From Molanna angustata (Eukaryota > Arthropoda > Insecta > Trichoptera > Molannidae): a stretch of DNA of 64,000 bases. The DNA lies in NCBI GenBank assembly GCA_963576475.1, contig OY754980.1, forward strand, positions 31,032,185 through 31,096,184. Reading direction: 5' to 3'. Below the pieces are notes generated by a model. It was not told the DNA's origin. It did no database searches and saw only the letters and a list, made by a program, of their open reading frames with translations. Positions 11,101 through 24,067 of the stretch are shown here, in pieces. The translations under genes and the position numbers were made by a program. Each line of letters opens with the position of its first letter. The first letter of the stretch is position 1.

Positions 11101-11575
11101 AATAAAAATTGACCCAATGGTCTACATAGAAGATGAAATAGAAGAATTACACATTAGGAAATGTATTATATAAAAAACTGACCAAAATGTCTTCATAAAA
11201 GAAGAAGAAGATGAATTGAACTATAGGAAATATTTTATATAAAATTCACCCAACATCTACATAAAATAAGAAAACGAAGAATTAGACTAAAGGATAGTTG
11301 GTTTAAAAACTAACCAAAAGGTCTACATAAAGGAAGAAGAAGACGAATTAGACTATAGGAAATAGTTTGTATAAAAACTCACCCAAGGTCTACATAAATT
11401 AAGAAAAAGAAAAATTAGACTATAGGAAATAGTTTATTTATGAACTGTCCCAAATGACTTCACAAAAGAAGAGGAAGAAGATTTAAACCCCAAGAAATAG
11501 TTTGTAGAAAAAATCACCCAAAGGTCTACATAGAAAAAAGAAGAATTTCACTATAGGAAATAGTTTGTAGGTATA
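11040..11575. repeat. Degenerate minisatellite, unit about 70-80 bp
   Basis: About seven to eight units share AAGAAGAAGAAG-rich text, ACTATAGGAAATAGTTTGTA and ACCCAAAGGTCTACATA. Units differ by indels and substitutions, so the array is old. No coding frame runs through it. Confidence 0.82.
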
Positions 11576-12929
11576 TTGAATGTGTATTGTAGTTAACCTA
11601 AAATAGTTTAATAATTTTCCTATACAAAATCAGTATATTCTTGGTTTTTAAGTAGTAAGTATTAGGTATGTAGGTACCTACCTACAATGATGTTCTAAAT
11701 TAATTCGAATTCGATTTATAACAAATTTTATTTGAATATCAGAATGTGTCCGTTACCATAGTAACCATGTTCCAACATGTGAAAAATATCAAATTTTATG
11801 GAGACATTTTTTAAATATGTAGGTACCTACATTGGTTTGTTCGATGCCATAAAAATGAAAATTGTCAGAAAAATCAAATATTTTTAACAAATTATGCAAT
11901 TTTATTACGCCTATATCTTTACTAATAATTAACAGACTTTTACAATATATGTCTTAAAACTTGCTGTAATGTCTTGTGTTTCATTTTATTATTTCATAAT
12001 CACATTTATTTCAAAGGTATATTATTTTAAAGAACATATTTATTCTATAGGAAAATTAAATATCGTATGAAAAGATATTAAAATGGCGGGGTTATATGTA
12101 CATTTGTACAAAACGCTTACTTTAAAAATAAGTTAAACATTATAATTAGACAAAATATTCACCATGTTTTTCACTTAAAAGCTAAGTTATACTTGAAAAT
12201 ATATTTTTTTCGTGTAAATACGTACTTCTAACTTTTAAACTAACAGATATTTGCGTGCAAAATGTACACTTTTTTGACAGATATGAAAAAATAATTATTG
12301 AAATATCTTTAAAATTCAGCATTTTAATCGCATTATTTTTAGCGTGACACTGCATCAGGTATACTGGTATACGTTCGCACATATATTAGATTTTTAGATG
12401 TTCTTGGTTTTTCAAAAGGCGTGAGACTAATACACACACACACACACACTAACATATTGATTGCTTTATTACTTTAGATTTATTTATTACGAAATCCTGT
12501 AGGGTACAAAAACATTGGTAAGGTTCAACAATTTGAAAAATATGTAAATATGTATATACCTTAATAAAATGCTGATAAGTCAATGGCGTCATACAAATAT
12601 TTGTGTTATTTTTAGTTTTCATTAGTTGTATTCAAATATTTTTATGAAACGTATTAAATAAATAATTTTGTTATCACCCCATAACATTATTGGTTTTGTA
12701 GTGAATTTTGGATACGATACTCCTCAAGGCCAATGCTTTTATACTTAAAGTTGTTCAGTGTCCTGTCCAATAAATGTCAGTCAGAATAAATTTTCTTTAA
12801 TCTATTCACTATGTGTAAATCTTTCGCTCGCGTCTTTGCCTTTGTTAAATAGCCAGTTGAATATTACTTTTTTGGTTTAATTGATGAAAGAGTTAATATT
12901 TCTGGTATTTATTTATTTTGTGTGTACGG
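11576..12929. other. Unassigned AT-rich sequence with a short (AC)n
   Basis: A dinucleotide tract of about nine AC units lies at 12,431-12,449. The minus-strand frame at 12,182-12,382 has no family signature. Nothing else is recognised. Confidence 0.5.
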
Positions 12930-13025
12930 TTGATTTATTATTATAATTGATATTATGTTTATGTATATTGTATGTTAACCGTGTACCAAATCTTAAATAA
13001 ATAAATAAAAATAAATAAATAAATT
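12930..13025 (+). mobile_element. LINE 3' tail only
   Basis: Text similar to LINE 3' ends (ATTATGTTTATGTATATTG) is followed by a (TAAA)n-like tail at 12,994-13,025. It is a very short 5'-truncated insertion just outside the 13.1 kb structure. Confidence 0.5.
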
Positions 13026-13125
13026 AAGGCGCATGTTACAAAAACTAATACAAATATATACAAAGAAAATTTATATAAACACCAAAATCCCAAAAATACA
13101 TAGCCTGTGTGTGGGTATACAATAT

Positions 13126-13151
13126 AAAACGAGTGGGTTGTGGCCAACACT
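13126..13151 (+). repeat. Left 26-bp terminal inverted repeat
   Basis: AAAACGAGTGGGTTGTGG followed by CCAACACT. It is identical in reverse complement to 28,755-28,780. The first 22-23 bases also occur at 47,367 (plus) and 54,074-54,096 (minus). Confidence 0.92.
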
Positions 13152-14400
13152 TTATCTTATTATATACATTTTTATTCAATCTAAATTTTACTACCAGGAA
13201 TATAAATTTTCTAACGATAGTATATTTTTAAGTTAAGATAGACAAACTATTAAAGCTGTATGGTGAAGAATGCTTATGTTGTATGAAATATTTTAATAAA
13301 AGCAGATGAATTTTGTTTTAAAGGGCGTTAGAGCATTTTGAAAATTTTGACTCGTGATATCATATGAAGATTTTTTTTATTATTAATGGAAAGCTAATCA
13401 GTTCTTTGTTCAAGCTCTTTACATTATAACATGAAATCAATTTACTGAACTTTTCCATACATAAGAAATTTATCCATACATAAGAAATTTATCTTATTAT
13501 ATACATTTTTATTCATTCCAAATTTTACTACCAGGAATATAAATTTTCTAACGATAGAATATTTTTAAGTTAAGATAGACAAACTTTTAAAGCTGTATGG
13601 TGTAGAATGCTTATGTTGTATGAAATATTTTAATAAAAGCAGATAAATTTTGTTTTAAAGGGCGTTAGAGCATTTTGAAAATTTTGACTCGTGATATCAT
13701 ATGAAGATTTTTTTGTTATTAATGGAAAGCTAATCAATTCTTTGTTCAAGCTCTTTACATTATAACATGAAATCAAATTACTGAACTTTTCCATACATAA
13801 GAAATTTATCTTATTATATACATTTTTATTCATTCCAAATTTTACTACCAGGAATATAAATTTTCTAACGATAGTATATTTTTAAGTTAAGATAGACAAA
13901 CTAATAAAGCTGTATGGTGTAGAATACTTATGTTGTATGAAATATTTTAATAAAAGCAGATAAATTTTGTTTAAAGGGCGTTAGAGCATTTTGAAAATTT
14001 GACTCGTGATATCATATGAAGAATTTTTTTGTTATTTATGGAAAGCTAATCAGTTCTTTGTTCAAGCTCTTTACATTATAACATGGAATTAAATAACTGA
14101 ACTTTTCCATACATAAGAAATTTATATAATTATATACATTTTTATTCATTCTAAACTTTACTACCAGGAATATAAATATTCTAACGATAGTTTATTTTAA
14201 TGTTAAGATAGACAAACTATTAATGCAGTATGGTAAAGAATGCTTATTTTGTATGAAATATTTTAATAAAAGCAGATAGATTTTGTTTTAAAGAGCGTTA
14301 GAGCATTTTGACAATTTTGACACGTGATATCATATGAAGAAATTTTATGATATCTATGAAAAGCTAATCAGTTCTAAGTTCAAGCTATTAATATTCTTAT
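13152..14400 (+). repeat. Left satellite array, about 4 units of 316 bp
   Basis: The word ACTACCAGGAATATAAAT recurs near 13,190, 13,529, 13,846 and 14,160. The first interval is 20-odd bp longer because CATACATAAGAAATTTATC is duplicated at 13,458-13,493. Units also share AAGATAGACAAACT, GTATGAAATATTTTAATAAA and GGGCGTTAGAGCATTTTG. The last unit is the most diverged and matches the innermost unit of the right array. Confidence 0.93.
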
Positions 14401-15177
14401 ATCAATATGAAACCAATGCACCTAATATGAACAAAAAATTTATAATATTTATATATATATGCCTATAAATTTATAATATAAGTTTAATCATAGTCTATAT
14501 CAGCTCTGATTATTCTTTACGCTGTGATAGTTACATTCATTGATATTTTAAACTACATAGTTCATTTGTAATCGTTTACAAAAAAACATAGGTAAATATA
14601 TTTTGACAAAATATCTCGACAGCAATATCACCAGCTCTTTTATATTATTACAAAAAAAAACTCCTCTACGGTGTAATAGATTTTTCGTTTGGATAAATCC
14701 AATTCTACCAAGAGGAAAAAAAACTTGTTATTTTCAACCCAAATTGTGTGTCCGTTAAAATAATTTCCAGCAATGTAACATCTGTTTTATATTAATACGG
14801 ATTTTATTGAGAAAATCTGCTTTTTGAAAAATCACCCATTTTATTATGGAATACCTACCTAACCCGTTTTCCCCTTTTGATATTTTTTTATCGGACGTTA
14901 AAATGGAACCATTGAAAGGGTTAATAAAAAATAATGTATTTCGAAAATTGGTATTTCAACACTCGACGAGTGTTCTGGAAAAAAATGTGTCCACTTGGTA
15001 TATCAATATGAGTGCTTATGTATGTATATAGGAACAAGCGAAGTTAGGGGTTGATGAAATATTATATTGCTTCAACCCCTCTAAATATTTTCAAAATTTC
15101 ATTTCGAAAATTGTACACAAAATACTAGCGCGATATTCAAACTTGAGATAATTTTTTATTAATTCAATAGCACAGAT
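14401..15177. other. Unassigned spacer sequence
   Basis: The 61-codon frame at 14,846 has no recognisable domain. GCGCGATATTCAAA at 15,129 recurs at 29,099, just outside the right end of the element, hinting at an older dispersed repeat. Confidence 0.4.
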
Positions 15178-15270
15178 ATACATATATCCACACCATCACT
15201 CCATGTCCCTGATGGGGTAGGCAGATTGAAGTGAACGCCATTTCCACCGCCTCATAAACATTAATACATT
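15178..15270 (-). mobile_element. LINE 3' end fragment (PREGHG type)
   Basis: On the minus strand the last 25 or so codons of an RT are readable (NVYEAVE, then HQGHGVMVW), corresponding to NVEEVIDAC..PREGHGAMVC at 35.70-35.79 kb. It has only about 90 bp of homology. Confidence 0.6.
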
Positions 15271-15548
15271 TCCAAAACTTTTTTTTCATATCGTTTATAC
15301 AGGATGAAATTCCTAAGTTCGTGAGTTTTGAAGGATTGTGCATCTTGATTCTCCAATTTATTTTTCTTATTCAATTTATTTTGATTTGTTTTGTATATAA
15401 TAGCTGTATTTATTTCATTTCTATATAAAAGCTGTATTTATTTCAAATACTATTTATTCTAAGCATTAAATATGTTATATTTCACGTGTAAATTTGTAAT
15501 TAAAATAATTTTTTTTTTATTTGCAAATATAAAAGAATTACATAAGCC

Positions 15549-16087
15549 ATAATTATTGAATATGGCAGTCACCTCTGGAGTGGCGCCCCCCAATACCTAC
15601 TGAATACCCTCGACGCTGTCCAAAGGCGTGCTATACGTCTGATTGATGATCCATCACTGACTGATGGATTGCAATCACTAGAACACAGACGCAGAGTCGG
15701 TATTTTAAGTTTATTCTATAGATACTACCACGGGAATTGCTCAGAAGAACTTGCATCTTTGGTCCCTCCTCCACCCACTCGCAACAGAGTCACTCGCTTC
15801 ACTCAATCGCAGCATCCATTCACAGTGGACCTTCAACATATACGAACAAGTCGCTTCTCGAACTCCTTTATTAATATAGCAGCCCGACTGTGGAACGATC
15901 TTCCGAATTCTGTGTTTCCATCTTCGTACAACCCGGGTCTTTTTAAAATCCGAATTAATAAACTCATTTCTAGATTGCAAACCCCTCCCAACGCTACGTA
16001 GTGCGCTTCTTCGGAAGAGTAAAATGGACCCAAATCCTAATAGCTGGCGTCCCCTACGTAGACATGTTAAAAAAAATAAATAAATAA
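15549..16087 (+). mobile_element. LINE RT C-terminus, open for about 150 codons
   Basis: One frame stays open from about 15,549 to 16,001. It reads YGSHLWSGAPQYLLNTLDA, VQRRAIRLIDDPSL, LSLFYRYYHGNCSEELASLV, RTSRFSNSFINIAARLWNDL and GLFKIRINKLIS. This is the end of a CR1/Jockey-like insect reverse transcriptase, where the SHLWSGAP and RLWNDLP words are typical. It is 5'-truncated at about 15,549. A short 3' UTR and an A-rich AAAAAAAATAAATAAATAA tail follow at 16,069-16,087. The lack of stops suggests a fairly young insertion. Confidence 0.88.
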
Positions 16088-17704
16088 CAATATTAAAACA
16101 AAATACAATACAAATAAAATATACATATATCAATATTAGGTACTTGGATATATTGTCTCACTAGGTAAAAGCCTATTCCGAGGCAATACCTATTCAAAAT
16201 GAGTAGCTGTTCAAGTATTTAGTCAGTCAATATTTAGTCCATACGTATTGTATGTACATGTGTTGGTTGATATTAGGACATTAGTGAGATCCGTCATTTC
16301 AAAACATGAGTAAGATCCCTCTCACACTCTTCTCTGCCCCTGTCCATTGTTACTGCTACTTTGTTCCTAATTTGTTTATATTGCTATTGTTTGGTAGGAG
16401 TAATTGAAGTAAGTCAGGTATTATTTTATTATATATCCGAGGCGCTAAGTAAATGTAATATCACTGTGCAAAAGTAGTATGTACAGTTGTTGGATGTAGC
16501 GAAGTTCTGCTTCTTGTTTAATTTCATTGTGTACTGTGGTATTTTGATGGAACGTAATGCATTATTTTAATAATTGTCTTAATATAAAATTGTCGTATGA
16601 CCAGCACTCCAAAGGATTATGTGCTCAATGTTATATAGTACATATGTACTTACATATATTATGTGAATTTTCCAACAAAAAAATATATTAAAATTTCCCT
16701 TTTTCAGAATATCGAGTCATTTTTTTTTCTTAAACGACTGTCTGTTGTTCAGTCATCTTAATTTAAATGTATATGTATATATTTTTTATAAGGCGTCCAT
16801 AATTCATTCTTCCAAGGCTACTTAACCAACAATGAGTTAATTTTTATTAAATTGATGGTATATTTTATCATATATTGTTTCCTAAGATTTTCTTTTCTAA
16901 CTATGTTTATACATAGTATTATCTATTACAAATTAAGTATTTTTAGCGGTCCCATTTCAGCTGTGTTTCATCTGCTTTTGGTGCTTTTGGTTAGTTACAT
17001 TACAATGATATAATTTTTATATGGCGAGGATGTATGCCAAGATATAAGAATGTGGCGTTATGTTTTCTCTGACTACCCAGTGTGGTTTATGGCATGATAC
17101 TATGTATACAATAATTAACGCGATGGAGTTGGGTGGCGTAGGAGTTAGGGTTTTGAACTTCAAGTCATTGTTAATTATCTGTATTTGAAGGACCCTTGAC
17201 GTATGTATGTTTCTGTAGTACAATTAATCATAGATTATGAGTTCTTCATAGAATTTTATGAAAGAACCTTTTAATGCTTTCTTAGGTCGACGAAGCGTGT
17301 CAAAAATTTACCACGTGTCAATTATTATTCAATTCTTGAATCGATTGTTATGAAATAATTTTATAAAAAGCTATTCATTTCCTCGACACTATACTTAGAG
17401 GTACACACATTGTGTATTGTATTGGAAGAATGGACTATTATGGTTATCATTGAGTTATTATCAAGAAATTAAACCCTACAATAACGGATTCAAATTGATT
17501 TATTTTATACGATGACATTTACCGGTGCTCCACTGATATTTCGATATCGAGGAATTCAATATTAGGGCGATGTTGAGTTATTTCGTCTACACTACATACA
17601 AAGTATAAATAACCTTCAAATATTGTATTTTTGGTGGTTATTTTTATTTTTCATTGTTACGATTATTTTTTTTTGTTTTTCTTGTTGTTCATTTTGTTGT
17701 TGTG
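16088..17704. other. Unassigned sequence
   Basis: I see no coding region, palindrome or member of the repeat families found elsewhere. It is AT-rich with homopolymer runs. Confidence 0.45.
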
Positions 17705-17826
17705 AGATCTGAACGTGCTGAATGCTTGTGATGACTGGGAGTCCACTGCAGCTGACAGGAAGGCTGGGAAAGCTATTGTTCAGGAGGCTAAAGCTCTACC
17801 GGAGTTGTATGGCCATCGGAAGTAAG
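17705..17826 (+). mobile_element. Very short LINE RT tail
   Basis: In one frame it reads DLNVLNACDDWESTAADRKA then AIVQEAKALPEL. This matches the general end of insect LINE RTs (W-x2-A-x-DR-x-W/G-x3-I-x2-A). About 40 codons survive. Confidence 0.6.
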
Positions 17827-18024
17827 TAAGTTGTTGTTCATTTCCACAATTCATTCTTGATGAAATAATAATTTTTGACACCAATTTCACAAAGGTTCCT
17901 TTTAAGGCAACAATCTAATTTCTGATGCTCTGATGCACTCATGCCTGTCTATTATTCAAGGTTCTTACGTATCCTTCTATCAAGATATCGTTCTCCTCTC
18001 AGGCATCATTTCCCTATTTGGGGT

Positions 18025-18571
18025 TTACAAAGAGAACCGAATGTACGAACATACGATTCTCGATTCATTCACGTCCATGCACTGTCTCATACTCACTCTT
18101 CTGTTATTCTTACTTCTAAAGTCTCTATCGTTCAAAATTCTATTTATGTGATGGTGCCAATTTTTCCTTGGCCGAACTCTATTATTCGCTCCTCTTTTAT
18201 CATCTTGGTATCCTTTTTTTGTCAGATGATCATCTCTTATTCTTTCTATATGGCCAAACCACCTAAGAACATTTATTTTCATCTTAATTACGATATATCT
18301 TTCAATTATACATTCTCGTTTAATATCCTCATTTTTTTATTGTATCATACATCGTTTTACCACATCATATTCGTCTTGGTGAACTCATTTCAACCACTTC
18401 AATTCTACTTTCATATGTCTTCTGCCATATCCATGTCTTACTAGCATACATTAAAGTTGATTCGACGATACCATTGTGTACCGCGTGTTTTTCTTGCCTC
18501 GAAATAATTGTGTCAGCCATTACAGATCTCAATGCACCATTCACTCTATTACCTGCCATTACTCTCTTTTT
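18025..18571 (-). mobile_element. LINE RT C-terminal remnant (RWFGH type)
   Basis: On the minus strand, over one or more frame changes, the reading is RVNGALRSVMADTIISRQ, then AVHNGIVESTLMYASKTW, and then KINVLRWFGHIERIRDDHLT, RVRPRKNW and NNRRVSMRQCMDVNES. This is the tail of a reverse transcriptase related to the copy at 35.7-36.1 kb. The right edge coincides with the start of the segment duplicated at 23.3 kb (18,572), so the LINE was probably cut by that breakpoint or flanks it. Confidence 0.8.
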
Positions 18572-19310
18572 ACTCTCCACACTATGGAATAGGGGAGAGT
18601 CATGATTTCGCAAAATTTAAGCGTATTTTTTTTACATCAATTTCTCAATGGGTATCATGTAGAGAATGCACACTATGAGTTTCGTCGTGATGTGTTTGTG
18701 TGTATGGCGTATACGCTGTACGCCGTACGCCGTACGCCGTACGCCGTACGCCGTACGCCGTACGCCGTAGCATTTATCTTTTTTGTGTCCTCTCTACAGC
18801 CCAAACTATAAGTCTGATCGACTTCATATTAACATCATATGTGTAAAGTGCAAAGACCTAGAGCTGATTAGTTTTCCATAGACAACTTTTGATTTCTTCT
18901 CTATGAATTCATCATTTACGTTGTTTTTTTTTTGTGTCCTCTCTGCAGCCCAAACTATAAGTCCGATTGACTTCATATTGATATCACATGTGTTAAGTCC
19001 ATAAACTTAGAGCTGATTAGTTTTCCATAGACAACGGTTCATTTTATCCCAATGATTCTTTATGATTTCATCTATTAAAACTGAAAAAATGCTCTCACGA
19101 CCTGGAAATTAGAGATATTTTAATTTGGTTTCAACTATTTATACAACACCAAGAATCTTCATAAAATTGTATTCAAAGTTGGTCAATGTTAAAAGAAAAA
19201 TATTCAACGGTTTCAAAAATTATATTTTATTTAATGGATATTTGTATGAAACTTATATGTAACAAGAGAATTTTTTTATATTTGGCAATGATCAGTTCAT
19301 TGATTTCATA
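18572..19310 (+). repeat. Segment A, first copy (duplicated at 23,329)
   Basis: From ACTCTCCACACTATGGAATA onward this segment matches 23,329-24,067 at a constant offset of 4,757 bp with very few substitutions (for example GTGTTAAGTCC against GTGTTTAGTCC). It contains the GTACGCC minisatellite. It also holds two diverged units with GTGTCCTCTCT(A/G)CAGCCC and CTGATTAGTTTTCCATAGAC, about 150 bp apart, which look like remote relatives of the satellite unit. Confidence 0.95.
18712..18770 (+). repeat. (GTACGCC)n minisatellite, copy 1
   Basis: A 7-bp unit is repeated about seven times (TACGCTG then GTACGCC units). The identical array recurs at 23,469-23,527. It is strikingly CpG-rich in an AT-rich setting. 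Confidence 0.95.
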
Positions 19311-22300
19311 TTGATAGAAGAATATTAATAGCTTGAACTTAGAACTGATTAGCTTTTCATAGATATCATATAATTTCTTCATATGATATCACGTGTAAAC
19401 ATTGTCAAAATGCTCTAACGCTCTTTGAAACAAAATTTATCTGCTCTTTTTAAAATATTTCATACAACATAAGCAGTCTTCACTATACTGCATTAATAGT
19501 TTGTCTATCTTAACATAAAAATATACTATCGGAAGAAAATTTATATTCCTGGTAGTAACATTTAGTATGAATAAAAATGTAATTAGATAAATTTCTATGT
19601 ATGGAAACGTTTAGTAATTTGATTTCATGTTATAATGTAAAGAGCTTGAACATAGAACTGATTAGCTTTCCATAAATAACAAAAAAAATCTTCATATGAT
19701 ATCACCTGTCAAAATTTGGAAAATGCTCTCGCGTTCTTTAGAACGAAATTTATCTGCTTTTTTTAAAATATTTCATACAACATAAGCATTCTTCACTATA
19801 CTGCATTAATATTTTGTTTATCTTAACATAAAAATATACTATCGGAAGAAAATTTATATTCCTGGTAGTAACATTTAGTATGAATAAAAATGTAATTAGA
19901 TAAATTTCTATGTATGAAAAAGTTCAGTAATTTGATTTCATGTTATAATGTAAAGAGCTTGAACATAGAACTGATTAGTTTTCCATAAATAACAAAAAAA
20001 ATCTTCATATGATATCACGTGTCAAAATTTTGAAAATGCTCTCGCGTTCTTTAAAACAAAATTTATTTGCTTTTTTTAAAATATTTCATACAACATAAGC
20101 ATTCTTCACTAAACTGCATTAATAGTTTGTTTATCTTAACATAAAAATATACTATCGGAAGAAAATTTATATTCCTGATAGTAACATTTAGTATGAATAA
20201 AAATGTAATTAGATAAATTTCTATGTATGGAAACGTGTAGTAATTTGATTTCATGATATAATGTAAAGAGCTTGAACATAGAACTGATTAGCTTTCCATA
20301 AATAACAAAAAAATTCTTCATATGATATCACCTGTCAAAATTTGAAAAATGCTCTCGCGTTCTTTAAAACAAAATTTATCTGCTTTTTTTAAAATATTTC
20401 ATACAACATAAGCATTCTTCACTATACTGCATTAATAGTTTGTCTATCTTAACATAAAAATATACTATCGGAAGAAAATTTATATTCCTGATAGTAACAT
20501 TTAGTATGAATAATAATGTAATTAGATAAATTTCTATGTATGGAAAAGTTCAGTAATTTGATTTCATGTTATAATGTTAAGAGCTTGAACATAGAACTGA
20601 TTAGCTTTCCATAAATAACAAAAAAAATCTTCATATGATATCACCTGTCAAAATTTGGAAAATGCTCTCGCGTTCTTTAGAACAAAATTTATCTGCTTTT
20701 TTTAAAATATTTCATACAACATAAGCATTCTACACCATACTGCATTAAAAGTTTGTCTATCTTATCATAAAAATATACTATCGGAAGAAAATTTATATTC
20801 CTGATAGTAACATTTAGTATGAATAATAATGTAATTAGATAAATTTCTATGTATGGAAAAGTTCAGTAATTTGATTTCATGTTATAATGTAAAGAGCTTG
20901 AACATAGAACTGATTAGTTTTCCATAAATAACAAAAAAAATCTTCATATAATATCACGTGTCAAAATTTTGAAAATGCTCTCGCGTTCTTTAAAACAAAA
21001 TTTATCTGCTTTTTTTAAAATATTTCATACAACATAAGCATTCTTCACTAAACTGCATTAATAGTTTGTTTATCTTAACATAAAAATATACTATCGGAAG
21101 AAAATTTATATTCCTGATAGTAACATTTAGTATGAATAAAAATGTAATTAGATAAATTTCTATGTATGGAAACGTGTAGTAATTTGATTTCATGATATAA
21201 TGTAAAGAGCTTGAACATAGAACTGATAAGCTTTCCATAAATAACAAAAAAATTCTACATATGATATCACCTGTCAAAATTTGAAAAATGCTCTCGCGTT
21301 CTTTAAAACAAAATTTATCTGCTTTTTTTAAAATATTTCATACAACATAAGCATTCTTCACTATACTGCATTAATAGTTTGTCTATCTTAACATAAAAAT
21401 ATACTATCGGAAGAAAATTTATATTCCTGATAGTAACATTTAGTATGAATAATAATGTAATTAGATAAATTTCTATGTATGGAAAAGTTCAGTAATTTGA
21501 TTTCATGTTATAATGTAAAGAGCTTGAACATAGAACTGATTAGCTTTTCATAAATAACAAAAAAAATCTTCATATAATATCACGTGTCAAAATTTTGAAA
21601 ATGCTCTCGCATTCTTTAAAACAAAATTTATCTGCTTTTTTTAAAATATTTCATACAACATAAGCATTCTTCACTATACTGCATTAATAGTTTGTTTATC
21701 TTAACATAAAAATATACTATCGGAAGAAAATTTATATTCCTGATAGTAACATTTAGTATGAATAAAAATGTAATTAGATAAATTTCTATGTATGGAAACG
21801 TGTAGTAATTTGATTTCATGATATAATGTAAAGAGCTTGAACATAGAACTGATTTGCTTTCCATAAATAACAAAAAAATTCTTCATATGATATCACCTGT
21901 CAAAATTTGAAAAATGCTCTCGCGTTCTTTAAAACAAAATTTATCTGCTTTTTTTAAAATATTTCATACAACATAAGCATTCTTCACTATACTGCATTAA
22001 TAGTTTGTCTATCTTAACATAAAAATATACTATCGGAAGAAAATTTATATTCCTGGTAGTAACATTTAGTATGAATAAAAATGTAATTAGATAAATTTCT
22101 ATGTATGGAAAAGTTCAGTAATTTGATTTCATGTTATAATGTAAAGAGCTTGAACATAGAACTGATTAGCTTTCCATAAATAACAAAAAAAATCTTCATA
22201 TGATATCACCTGTCAAAATTTGGAAAATGCTCTCGCGTTCTTTAGAACAAAATTTATCTGCTTTTTTTAAAATATTTCATACAACATAAGCATTCTACAC

Positions 22301-23328
22301 CATACTGCATTAAAAGTTTGTCTATCTTATCATAAAAATATACTATCGGAAGAAAATTTATATTCCTGATAGTAACATTTAGTATGAATAATAATGTAAT
22401 TAGATAAATTTCTATATATGGAAAAGTTCAGTAATTTGATTTCATGTTATAATGTAAAGAGCTTGAACATAGAACTGATTAGTTTTCCATAAATAACAAA
22501 AAAAATCTTCATATAATATCACGTGTCAAAATTTTGAAAATGCTCTCGCGTTCTTTAAAACAAAATTTATCTGCTTTTTTTAAAATATTTCATACAACAT
22601 AAGCATTCTTCACTATACTGCATTAATAGTTTGTTTATCTTAACATAAAAATATACTATCGGAAGAAAATTTATATTCCTGATAGTAACATTTAGTATGA
22701 ATAAAAATGTAATTAGATAAATTTCTATGTATGGAAACGTGTAGTAATTTGATTTCATGATATAATGTAAAGAGCTTGAACATAGAACTGATTAGCTTTC
22801 CATAAATAACAAAAAAATTCTTCATATGATATCACCTGTCAAAATTTGAAAAATGCTCTCGCGTTCTTTAAAACAAAATTTATCTGCTTTTTTTAAAATA
22901 TTTCATACAACATAAGCATTCTTCACTATACTGCATTAATAGTTTGTCTATCTTAACATAAAAATATACTATCGGAAGAAAATTTATATTCCTGGTAGTA
23001 ACATTTAGTATGAATAAAAATGTAATTAGATAAATTTCTATGTATGGAAAAGTTCAGTAATTTGATTTCATGTTATAATGTAAAGAGCTTGAACATAGAA
23101 CTGATTAGCTTTCCATAAATAACAAAAAAAATCTTCATATGATATCACCTGTCAAAATTTGGAAAATGCTCTCGCGTTCTTTAGAACAAAATTTATCTGC
23201 TTTTTTTAAAATATTTCATACAACATAAGCATTCTACACCATACTGCATTAAAAGTTTGTCTATCTTATCATAAAAATATACTATCGGAAGAAAAATTAT
23301 ATACTAGAAAAAACAGTTTATTATTATT

Positions 23329-24067
23329 ACTCTCCACACTATGGAATAGGGGAGAGTCATGATTTCGCAAAATTTAAGCGTATTTTTTTTACATCAATTT
23401 CTCAATGGGTATCATGTAGAGAATGCACACTATGAGTTTCGTCGTGATGTGTTTGTGTGTATGGCGTATACGCTGTACGCCGTACGCCGTACGCCGTACG
23501 CCGTACGCCGTACGCCGTACGCCGTAGCATTTATCTTTTTTGTGTCCTCTCTACAGCCCAAACTATAAGTCTGATCGACTTCATATTAACATCATATGTG
23601 TAAAGTGCAAAGACCTAGAGCTGATTAGTTTTCCATAGACAACTTTTGATTTCTTCTCTATGAATTCATCATTTACGTTGTTTTTTTTTTGTGTCCTCTC
23701 TGCAGCCCAAACTATAAGTCCGATTGACTTCATATTGATATCACATGTGTTTAGTCCATAAACTTAGAGCTGATTAGTTTTCCATAGACAACGGTTCATT
23801 TTTTCCCAATGTTTCTTTATGATTTCATCTATTAAAACTGAAAAAATGCTCTCACGACCTGGAAATTAGAGATATTTTAATTTGGTTTCAACTATTTATA
23901 CAACACCAAGAATCTTCATAAAATTGTATTCAAAGTTGGTCAATGTTAAAAGAAAAATATTCAACGGTTTCAAAAATTATATTTTATTTAATGGATATTT
24001 GTATGAAACTTATATGTAACAAGAGAATTTTTTTATATTTGGCAATGATCAGTTCATTGATTTCATA
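23329..24067 (+). repeat. Segment A, second copy inside the satellite array
   Basis: The near-identical copy of 18,572-19,310 starts abruptly after a broken satellite unit and about 35 bp of foreign text (AAAAACAGTTTATTATTATT) at 23,295-23,328. Downstream the satellite resumes in the same way as after the first copy. A duplication or unequal exchange of about 4.76 kb explains this. Confidence 0.93.
23469..23527 (+). repeat. (GTACGCC)n minisatellite, copy 2
   Basis: Same unit number and sequence as at 18,712. A hypermutable array that has not diverged argues for a very recent duplication or an assembly artefact. Confidence 0.95.

Noticed and set aside
17933..18444. Plus-strand 167-codon frame
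   Set aside because: It is the antisense of the LINE RT tail at 18.0-18.57 kb, whose minus-strand reading shows RWFGH and NRR-x-SM words.
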